From Myxacorys chilensis ATA2-1-KO14 (GTDB lineage: Bacteria > Cyanobacteriota > Cyanobacteriia > Leptolyngbyales > Leptolyngbyaceae): DNA of 46,345 nt. The stretch covers positions 1 through 46,345 of the forward strand of contig JAHHHP010000043.1 in assembly GCA_019359275.1 (NCBI GenBank), in the 5' to 3' direction. Positions 39,407 to 46,345 of this stretch are shown piece after piece. Each line of letters begins with the position of its first letter. Position 1 is the first letter of the stretch. A model generated the notes under the pieces. That model made no database searches. It was given only the letters and a program-made list of their open reading frames with translations, and had not been told where the DNA came from. Made by a program: the position numbers and the translations under genes.

Positions 39407-42400
39407 TCAATCGGTCATTTGGAATTGTTTAATAAACTCCAGAATTTGTCGTCTTCTAAACGTTTTTGTGAGTTGGCGGAGATGCGCTGCAAAGGGTATC
39501 CATTGCGAATCGCGTGATTCCAGTTTAGCGGCTCGCTCTGCGATCGCTCTCAAGTCACCCATCCTGGCTAAATCTAGTAAAGCCGCAATTTCTTCGGCAG
39601 GGGGAGCAATCATTGGAGCTTGAGGAGTGAGCAAAGATGGACTCGTGCGGTTTGATTCAACACGGTTTGGCTCAATGCGGTCTGGCTGTGGGCGGTTTAA
39701 CTCGATGGAGGGTTCATAAATCCATTCCAGCTTCAGGTGAATCGATAGCTGCTCTAGTAGCTCTGCTTCCCGAATGGGTTTCGACAAAAAACCATTGCAG
39801 CCGACGCTCTGGCTTTGCTGTTGATCCATTTCAAAGACACTTGCCGAGGTCGCAATAATCACCGTCTGCTGTAAGTCTGGAGAGAGCCGGATCTGACGAG
39901 TTGCCTCAAACCCGTCCATCGTCGGCATGGCTAAGTCCATTAAAATTACATCCGGCTGAAACTGACGCGCCTTTTGCAGGGCGTCTTGACCGTCGGTTGC
40001 TTCAAACACCTCAAACCCAAGCGGCTGTAGCAGATTGATTAACACCAGACGATTTGGCTCTTTGTCGTCTACAACCAGGATGGTTTTGCGATCGCCGTTG
40101 AACCCACGAATCGTAGCACCAGCGATCGTAAAATTTGACAGATGACACACTTCAGCCAGGTCTAAATCAAACCAGAAAATACTTCCTTTTCCCGGAGCGC
40201 TTTGTGCCTGGATATCACTGTCCATCAGTTGAACCAGTTGGCGGCTGATCGCCAATCCCAATCCGGTTCCTTCCGTTCGCCCGCGCTGTTCGCCCACTTG
40301 TCTAAAGGGCAAAAAGATTTCCTGGAGCTGCTCTTGGATGATGCCAACGCCCGTGTCTTCGACTTGAAATCGAATTTTTGAGGTGAGGCGAGTGTTTGGC
40401 TCAAAGGCCGATAGATAGCCAACTTTGAACGTGACCTCCCCTTTCTCCGTGAATTTAACCGCATTGCCCAACAGATTTAACAGAACTTGCCGCAATCGTT
40501 TTTCGTCTGCCTGAACTAATTGGGGCAATGGCGACAGCGCGCTATACGTAAAAGCAATTCTTTTTTGTTCAGCCCGAATTCCACAAATGGCTACAATTCC
40601 CTCTAGAAACTCCGAAAAGTAGAAATCATCGAGGTGAAGTTCCATTTTTCGGGCTTCAATTTTAGACACATCTAAAACATCGTTGATCAACATCAGCAAA
40701 TGTTCGCCGCAGCGACGAATGACCTTGATCCCATTCTTTTGTAAGTCTGTTAGCGCCGCATCCTTCCCCAGAATTTGGGCATAGCCTAGAATGCCGTTGA
40801 GCGGCGTGCGGAGTTCGTGGCTCATATTAGCTAAGAATTCGCTCTTCGCCCGGTTGGCCGCATCCGCCACTTCTTCTGCCCGTTGGCGTTCACTAATTTC
40901 TTGTTGCAAATGCAAATTTTTAGCTTGCAATTCTAGGGTTCGCTTTTCTACCTTTGCTTCTAAGGTGCGATTCGCTTCTGCTAAGTCAGTATACAGCCGC
41001 GCATTTTCGATCGAGATCGCCGCTTGAGACGAAAGTAATTGCAGAACTTCTAGTCGCTCTGGGGTAAAGGCTGCGATCGTCAAATTATTCTCTAAATAAA
41101 GAACACCAGTCAGCTTGCCTTGATGCAAAATGGGCGCACACAACAGGGACTTGGGTTGCTGTTCTGCAATATAAGCATCTAGTGTAAAAGCCCCGTCATG
41201 GGTGGCATCACTTAACACAATAGGCTCGCCCGTTCTCGCCACATAATTCACAACAGACATGGGGCAAAGAGCGGGTAATGCGATGCCTTCAGAGTTGCGC
41301 GAAGTGCTAATTGCTCTAGGCTGCTCGACGGTTATTTGATTATGATCAATAGTTCCAGATGCTTCAATCTGCAACTCTCCCGCTTTTTCTAACAGCAAAA
41401 ATCCTTTTTCTGCACCAGCATTCTGAATGACAAGTTGCATAAACTTGGTCAGCAGTCTATCGAGGACAATCTCGCTAGAAAGCACTTGAGACGCTTTCAT
41501 AACAGTCGCGAGATCTAACGTTTCAGAATACTTTTTAGTTGTAGTGTAAGATCGCGGATTGTCCTCGCTTGATTCTCTCGGCTGTCGAGAAAAAATGTCG
41601 GGATGCTGTGCTTCTAAACGTCTGACCTTAGCCGTTGCGCCCCAACCCACATAGCCATAGTAAGCATTACTCAAATATTCTTTAGCAAATTTAGTTCTGT
41701 TAATCGAGAAATAGAACTTTGCGGCTCGCTCATTCGCGATCGCTTCTTCTTGGAGATATCCGTGCTCTTTAGCGCCTGCGATCGCGCGATCGTATAAATC
41801 CATCGCATCAATCCGATTCCCCAACAGCTTCGCCGCCTCTGCCTCAACTAGATCATACTTATGCCGGAAATTCATCGGAGCATGGTTTGCCCAGACGAGC
41901 ATTTTTTCCTGATTGCTTCTCACTTTGCTGAGAATATTTTGCGCCGCTGCCGATGACGCAATTGGCTCCGCCAAGCTCGAAAGCCTCGCAAGATGAACCA
42001 ACGAATCGTAGAAGTAAAACACAGGGACAGCCAAGAATGCCGTCACTCCATCTAAATAGTCTTCGGCTAGCGCAGCGTTTTCTAGAGCTTGCTGATGCTC
42101 TTCAAATAAATAACAAAGAATGAGTTTATTTAAATAAAGATAGTGCAGACCTGTTCTATCATTTGCTGCTTGAAGAATGGGTAATGCTTTCTCTTCATTG
42201 TAGGCATTCCCGACTAAACAGAATGGATGCTCAGAAGGGTGCAGCAAATTAAGCACACTCTGCTGAAAAATCTGATTCCAACTCAAAGCATTTTCTTGAT
42301 TCAGTTGAGCCAGCGCATCGCTAATCATCGCCATTTCTGGCTCAAGTTTTGTGAGTTCTTGACCGATAAAATAGGAATATTGGCAGCGTTGCATAGCCGC

Positions 42401-45400
42401 ATACCCACCATATTCAAAGTGTCCGTTCTCTAGTCCACTTTGATATCCGTTCAGTAATAGTGGTAGCGTTTCTCTAGCATGAACTCTGCCATGCACCGTA
42501 CATGATCCGCCCACAAAAAGTGTACTCGTCTTGAGCGCTAAAATGTTGAACCGTTCGACTAGATTAAACGCTAGTTGACCAAACTGATACGCGGACTCAG
42601 GATCATGCATGATCCCGTTTAAAATGACTCCGTAACAAACATAGCCATAGGCTGAAAACGGAGCATTGCCGTAGCGAATCGATAGATTTACCTGTTCGCA
42701 AATCACTAATGGAAATAGGGTCGGCGCAGACTGATAAGTAGGAGAACCTAAGCTGGTGAGCATCTGCACGGCTGCCAGTTTATCGGGTTCTGTCATTGTT
42801 GGTAAATCAATCAAACCTGAGATGTTCTTCCCAGCCAAATTTGCGGCGGTCTGAGCGATCGTCTGCTGGATCTCTAAAGGACTCGGCGACGCTGGCAACT
42901 TCATTCCCAGTAGATCTAGCGCTTGTAAGCCAATTTCGACCGCTTCAAGCGGTTTGAGTTGCGCCATACAAGCTTGAATTTTAATCTCATACACTTTCAT
43001 CTTATCGATCGCACTGTTCGCCTGCTGCAAGACACGGGTTGCCCATTGCTCCATCTGCTCAAAGTTGCCATTGAGATAGGCCGTCTCGATCGCGGCTTCG
43101 TAGAGCGCCAGCGTTAACGGGTACTGCTGCTGCCAACTGTTAGCGCTCAATAGGCTCAATCCCGCTTTTAGGTAGCGAATCGCAGATTCATACGCCGTTG
43201 CTGCTTTCGCTTTCTGCCCTGCCATCAAATTGAGTTCAGCTAACTCATCTCTTTCTGACTCTAACGTTAGTGAATCAGCCCCATAATTAAGGTGATTCAC
43301 TAACGCAAAAATGTTTTCTTTACGGTCTTCCGGTGGAGTATTGCGAAGCAGTAATCGACCAATTTTAAGATGTGTTTCTTGCTTCTGCGACTCTGGAATG
43401 AGGGAATAAGCGGCTTGCTGCACCCGATCGTGCAAAAACTTGTAACCCACTTCTTTAGGAAGATCAGCTTGCAGCGTGTCTGAAGCTTCTAGCATGAGGG
43501 GAATTTTATACGCTTCAGACAGCGGCAGAATTAAACCGGCTTGTAAGGCTTCCCACAAATCTTTTGCCGTTTCGGATTGAGATTTTTCATGCACGATCGC
43601 TAAAACATCTAGCGTGAAGTGGTCACCAATACAAGCCGCTAATTTCAAAATATTCTGCGTCGTTCGCGATCGCTTTTGAACTTGACCCACCATCAACTCA
43701 ACCACATTTTCAGTGATGTCAATGTTTTGCAGATCTGCCATATCCCACTGCCATCTGCGGTGACTGAAATTGAATGACAGCAACTGATCTTGATGAAGGG
43801 AGTTGAGCAGTTGAGTCAGAAAAAACGGATTGCCCTGAGTTTTGTTAAACACCAGGTTCGCCAAAGGTTGGGCGGCGGTAAGGTCAGTGCGGAGGGTATC
43901 CGTGACTAATTGGTTCACATGCGCTTGGGTTAAAGGGCGAAGGATAATCTGATTTACCGTTGCGCCGCTCTGTTGAATCTGCTCTAAGGTTTGTAGCAAT
44001 GGATGGGTGGCGCTAACCTCATTGTCTCGGTAGGCTCCGATCAGTAGTAAATATTGGCATTCTGGATCAGCCACAATCCGTTCAACCAATTTGAGAGAAG
44101 ACAGATCTGCCCATTGCAAATCATCTAGAAACACAACTAGGGGATGTTCGGGTTGACTAAAGACCCGGATAAATTGTTGAAAGACTCGATTGAATCGGTT
44201 TTGGGATTCGGATGCCCCCAACTGAGGAACGGCGGGCTGCGCTCCAATAATCCGTTCTACTTCAGGAATGACATCGATCAGAACTTGACCATTTGAGCCG
44301 AGCGCGTCTAACAGCCGCGATCGCCAATCAGCGATATTGCGATCGCTCTCTGTCAAAAGCTGCCGCATCAATTCCTGAAAGGCTTGAATCAGAGAAGCAT
44401 AAGGAATGTTTCGCTTAAATTGATCAAACTTGCCGGAAATAAAATAGCCGCGCGAATGCCCAATTTTTCTCGAAGCGTGCGACGCGTTTTCTACAAAGTT
44501 GCGCTTTGCGCTAATCAATTTGTGAACTTCGTTGACCAAAGAAGACTTGCCAACCCCAGAATAACCACTCACGAGCAGCATCTCCGTGCTGCCAGCCTGA
44601 GCGCGACCGAAAGCATTGATCAACACCTGAACTTCCGGTTCGCGTCCATACAACTTCTGCGGAATCGAGAATTGACTGTATAAATCCAGCTCTCCAATCT
44701 GAAAGGGAGCAATGTCACCCGCCGTTTGCAGCATTCTTAGACACACTTCTAAATCTGCTTTCAGCCCTAGCCCGCTTTGGTAACGTTCTTCTGCGGTTTT
44801 AGCCAGCAATTTCATCGCTAGGTCAGACACGGCTGAAGGAATGCTGGGATTCAGCGCTTCAGGAGACGCCGGAGTTTTCGCAATGTGGCAGTGAATCAGC
44901 TCTAAAGGGTCAGCGGTTTGATACGGCAGTTGACCTGTTAGCAGTTCATAGAAAGTGACACCCAACGAATAGAAATCAGTCCGGTAGTCGATCGAGCGAT
45001 TCATTCGCCCAGTCTGTTCGGGTGACATGTATGCAAGTGTGCCTTCAAGCAAATCAGAAGGATTGCTGGTTTGATTTTCTCTTGATAAATAAGAAGCAAT
45101 ACTAAAATCAATAATCTGAACTTGCTTTCTGGAATTAATAATGATGTTGTGAGAATTAATATCTTTATGAATAATATTGTTTTGATGCAGTTGCGCCAAG
45201 GTTGAAGCCAGTTGAATCGCAACTTGTAAAAAGCAACTCAACTCCAAGGGCTGACCTGCAAGAGATTTTGCTAACGATTCCCCTTTAAAGTCTGACAAAA
45301 TGAGAGCCAAACCATTCTGATGATTCTCCAGTGCCAGAGGTTTAATGACTCCATCAATGTTTAGGGATTGAAGGATTTTGAACTCGTGCTTTAATCGCGT

Positions 45401-45541
45401 TAATTCCTCAATGGTGGGATGCTCAGATCGGAGTGTTTTGATCACCACAGAGTAACGCTCTGGCTCTTTAGAAGCACGATAGATGACGGTGTTTGCCCCT
45501 TCATACAGTACTTCTGATAAATTGCAGCCAGCGATATTCAT
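39407..45541 (-). CDS. Giant Ser/Thr kinase-ATPase-GAF-histidine kinase-receiver hybrid (HstK type)
   Basis: A 2044-residue protein. Domains: Ser/Thr kinase (1-270; catalytic H-K-D-I-N-S-H-N near 125, D-F-S in place of D-F-G, T-L-A-Y-M-S-P-E-Q), AAA ATPase (about 290-480; Walker A S-G-V-G-K-S-S near 327, D-D-L-Q-W-A-D), a long TPR-like helical region (about 720-1300), GAF (about 1350-1510), HisKA with His near 1573 (S-H-E-L-R-T-P-L-N), HATPase (about 1680-1800), receiver (1820-1937, Asp near 1866) and an Asn/Arg/Pro linker with a helical tail. This is the dual-kinase HstK family of filamentous cyanobacteria. Stop lies 32 bp before the next kinase, so it heads the operon. Confidence 0.93.
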   Translation of the reverse strand: MNIAGCNLSEVLYEGANTVIYRASKEPERYSVVIKTLRSEHPTIEELTRLKHEFKILQSLNIDGVIKPLALENHQNGLALILSDFKGESLAKSLAGQPLELSCFLQVAIQLASTLAQLHQNNIIHKDINSHNIIINSRKQVQIIDFSIASYLSRENQTSNPSDLLEGTLAYMSPEQTGRMNRSIDYRTDFYSLGVTFYELLTGQLPYQTADPLELIHCHIAKTPASPEALNPSIPSAVSDLAMKLLAKTAEERYQSGLGLKADLEVCLRMLQTAGDIAPFQIGELDLYSQFSIPQKLYGREPEVQVLINAFGRAQAGSTEMLLVSGYSGVGKSSLVNEVHKLISAKRNFVENASHASRKIGHSRGYFISGKFDQFKRNIPYASLIQAFQELMRQLLTESDRNIADWRSRLLDALGSNGQVLIDVIPEVERIIGAQPAVPQLGASESQNRFNRVFQQFIRVFSQPEHPLVVFLDDLQWADLSSLKLVERIVADPECQYLLLIGAYRDNEVSATHPLLQTLEQIQQSGATVNQIILRPLTQAHVNQLVTDTLRTDLTAAQPLANLVFNKTQGNPFFLTQLLNSLHQDQLLSFNFSHRRWQWDMADLQNIDITENVVELMVGQVQKRSRTTQNILKLAACIGDHFTLDVLAIVHEKSQSETAKDLWEALQAGLILPLSEAYKIPLMLEASDTLQADLPKEVGYKFLHDRVQQAAYSLIPESQKQETHLKIGRLLLRNTPPEDRKENIFALVNHLNYGADSLTLESERDELAELNLMAGQKAKAATAYESAIRYLKAGLSLLSANSWQQQYPLTLALYEAAIETAYLNGNFEQMEQWATRVLQQANSAIDKMKVYEIKIQACMAQLKPLEAVEIGLQALDLLGMKLPASPSPLEIQQTIAQTAANLAGKNISGLIDLPTMTEPDKLAAVQMLTSLGSPTYQSAPTLFPLVICEQVNLSIRYGNAPFSAYGYVCYGVILNGIMHDPESAYQFGQLAFNLVERFNILALKTSTLFVGGSCTVHGRVHARETLPLLLNGYQSGLENGHFEYGGYAAMQRCQYSYFIGQELTKLEPEMAMISDALAQLNQENALSWNQIFQQSVLNLLHPSEHPFCLVGNAYNEEKALPILQAANDRTGLHYLYLNKLILCYLFEEHQQALENAALAEDYLDGVTAFLAVPVFYFYDSLVHLARLSSLAEPIASSAAAQNILSKVRSNQEKMLVWANHAPMNFRHKYDLVEAEAAKLLGNRIDAMDLYDRAIAGAKEHGYLQEEAIANERAAKFYFSINRTKFAKEYLSNAYYGYVGWGATAKVRRLEAQHPDIFSRQPRESSEDNPRSYTTTKKYSETLDLATVMKASQVLSSEIVLDRLLTKFMQLVIQNAGAEKGFLLLEKAGELQIEASGTIDHNQITVEQPRAISTSRNSEGIALPALCPMSVVNYVARTGEPIVLSDATHDGAFTLDAYIAEQQPKSLLCAPILHQGKLTGVLYLENNLTIAAFTPERLEVLQLLSSQAAISIENARLYTDLAEANRTLEAKVEKRTLELQAKNLHLQQEISERQRAEEVADAANRAKSEFLANMSHELRTPLNGILGYAQILGKDAALTDLQKNGIKVIRRCGEHLLMLINDVLDVSKIEARKMELHLDDFYFSEFLEGIVAICGIRAEQKRIAFTYSALSPLPQLVQADEKRLRQVLLNLLGNAVKFTEKGEVTFKVGYLSAFEPNTRLTSKIRFQVEDTGVGIIQEQLQEIFLPFRQVGEQRGRTEGTGLGLAISRQLVQLMDSDIQAQSAPGKGSIFWFDLDLAEVCHLSNFTIAGATIRGFNGDRKTILVVDDKEPNRLVLINLLQPLGFEVFEATDGQDALQKARQFQPDVILMDLAMPTMDGFEATRQIRLSPDLQQTVIIATSASVFEMDQQQSQSVGCNGFLSKPIREAELLEQLSIHLKLEWIYEPSIELNRPQPDRIEPNRVESNRTSPSLLTPQAPMIAPPAEEIAALLDLARMGDLRAIAERAAKLESRDSQWIPFAAHLRQLTKTFRRRQILEFIKQFQMTD

Positions 45542-45559
45542 AGCAACGTTTTTCTTTGT

Positions 45560-45595
45560 CTAAATTACTAAATTTGCCTAAATTACTAAATTTCC
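45560..45595. repeat. 18-bp tandem duplication before the giant kinase start
   Basis: CTAAATTACTAAATTTGC (45560-45577) is repeated with one change at 45578-45595. It lies 19 bp upstream of the kinase ATG (minus strand), thus in its leader or promoter. Confidence 0.9.
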
Positions 45596-45747
45596 AAACT
45601 GCTTAAGCATTAGTTAATTTGTTCTAAGCGCAATTTTGCCTATTCCAGCAACATAGCACAATGCCTTAACCTACCAGATCAGGCTGAGGGTTGTGTTGCG
45701 AAAACGAAACGAATTGAGGCTACATTCTCTTTGATTGCCGCTTCTTA

Positions 45748-45777
45748 TCTGGCAAGTTCAAGTCTGGCAAGTTCAAG
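45748..45777. repeat. 15-bp perfect tandem duplication
   Basis: TCTGGCAAGTTCAAG occurs twice head to tail (45748-45762, 45763-45777). Confidence 0.9.
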
Positions 45778-45940
45778 CCTATTAATGTAGGCCATTCACA
45801 TGGAACAGATAGCGATGATGAGTTGCGCCTGTTTTATACCAAATTTATAGAACTTCCGCCTTGACCAGTGAACAAGCACCAAAGCTACTCCGCCCTAACT
45901 CAGGCGTAGTAAGAGCAAAATGGGAGGAGAAGCCTGATCT

Positions 45941-46222
45941 TCACCTCTTAAAGACGCGAACAGGTTTCTGGTGAAGCAACGCCATACTCTCATTGGTATC
46001 GCCAGGAAAAATGGATCTAACTTGTTCCACCACGGAGATCATGTACTCATAATTTGGGACTGAAGCATTGGGGACAAATCCTGCTTCTCCATATAGATCA
46101 GAGGGCGTCTCACTCAGAATCTTGTGCATTGCGTCTTGCTGGTTTCGCTCTAAGCTAGGGCTAATTAAGACGACACCCGATGGAACGCTGTGAGCATCTG
46201 TAAATAGAATGCGAAACTGTGA
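45941..46222 (-). pseudogene. C-terminal fragment of a PhnD-like substrate-binding protein
   Basis: A 93-codon open stretch ending in TGA at 45941 and preceded in frame by TAG at 46223. The peptide (R-I-L-F-T-D-A-H-S-V-P-S-G, then A-G-F-V-P-N-A-S-V-P-N-Y-E-Y) resembles the end of PhnD/phosphonate-phosphate-type periplasmic binding proteins, in which a strand-turn P-S-x-x-V-L-I-S and a closing G-F-V-P-x-x-x-x-x-Y-x-Y are usual. Without the first two thirds, and with no start before the stop, it appears to be a remnant cut off by an insertion or deletion near 46225. A start at ATG 46129 would give only 62 residues. Confidence 0.5.
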
Positions 46223-46245
46223 CTAGGGCGAACGCATACGTTTCT

Positions 46246-46344
46246 TCATAATTTGCGGGAAGGTTTAGAAGGCTGAGACAAAACCTTAGTGAGGTAATGA
46301 TCATCCCACCCTGCCTTCAGCCGCTTGGCACGAGTGCCCCCTTT
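46246..46344 (-). other. Unidentified ORF end entering from the right edge
   Basis: A frame open from the window edge to TGA at 46246 encodes 32 residues rich in Lys/Arg (G-T-R-A-K-R-L-K-A-G-W-D-D-H-Y-L). It could be the C-terminus of a transposase or another gene; too little is visible to decide. It ends next to the broken PhnD-like fragment, which would fit an insertion element. Confidence 0.35.
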
Positions 46345-46345
46345 T

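Larger units (their letters stand above)
45542..45940. other. Intergenic region upstream of the giant kinase, with tandem repeats
   Basis: A 399-bp region without a gene. It contains two tandem duplications (45560-45595 and 45748-45777) and GGTTGTGTTG (45689-45698), the same decamer as at the possible IS end near 113-122. The promoter for the signalling operon should lie here. Confidence 0.65.

Overview
The window comes from a cyanobacterium, most likely a filamentous Leptolyngbya/Plectonema-type strain. The evidence is cyanobacterial NtcA/NtcB promoter sites, an NrtABCD nitrate transporter with the fused NrtC, a ferredoxin-type nitrite reductase carrying its own C-terminal 2Fe-2S domain (the form described from Plectonema boryanum), SbtA/SbtB bicarbonate transport, NarM, DUF1830, an Rcp1-like regulator with phytochrome-type kinases, and many copies of the HIP1 octamer GCGATCGC.

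Layout. 1-960: an edge fragment of a probable transposase, a small conserved protein and an exported Rieske protein, all on the minus strand. 961-12673: the nitrate assimilation locus nirA-nrtA-nrtB-nrtC-nrtD-DUF1830-narB, driven by a textbook NtcB plus NtcA promoter, followed by a PsiE-like membrane protein gene and narM. 12757-18861: housekeeping genes (NIL-domain ferredoxin, TxlA/HCF164-like thioredoxin, ilvE, purA from a TTG start, rplY/ctc, and an APH plus P-loop kinase fusion). 19005-20260: a small membrane protein and a long non-coding stretch. 20261-27457: sbtA, sbtB, a NhaS3-like Na+/H+ antiporter and a compact Mrp/Mnh-type operon (C, D, E, F, G, DUF4040, B) without a NuoL-like A subunit. 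This block links Na+-dependent bicarbonate uptake to Na+ extrusion and is poor in HIP1 sites. 27762-31332: DUF3891 protein, a coiled-coil/basic protein with a HARE-like C-terminus, and a nitroreductase plus an SDR that lacks its catalytic Tyr. 31376-33840: a perfect 32-bp palindrome, then a tightly overlapping operon of two cytoplasmic HtrA-like (S1C) proteases and a LuxR-type regulator whose receiver domain has lost every phosphorylation residue. 34219-34887: an orphan gene. 35007-45541: a four-gene signalling operon of a 2044-residue Ser/Thr kinase-ATPase-histidine kinase hybrid, a REC-PAS-GAF histidine kinase with a bilin-type Cys position, an Rcp1-like regulator, and a REC-PAS-HK-REC hybrid. 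45542-46345: repeats, a broken substrate-binding-protein fragment, and an unidentified edge ORF.

How the parts fit. Nitrate enters through NrtABCD, is reduced by NarB and then NirA with photosynthetic electrons, and NarM supports NarB. The sbt/nha/mrp block runs a sodium circuit for inorganic carbon uptake. The most unusual candidate system is the protease-protease-pseudoreceiver operon at 31413-33840. Short perfect tandem duplications (11-23 bp units) recur in intergenic DNA across the window. All calls are from reading the sequence; no database search was run.
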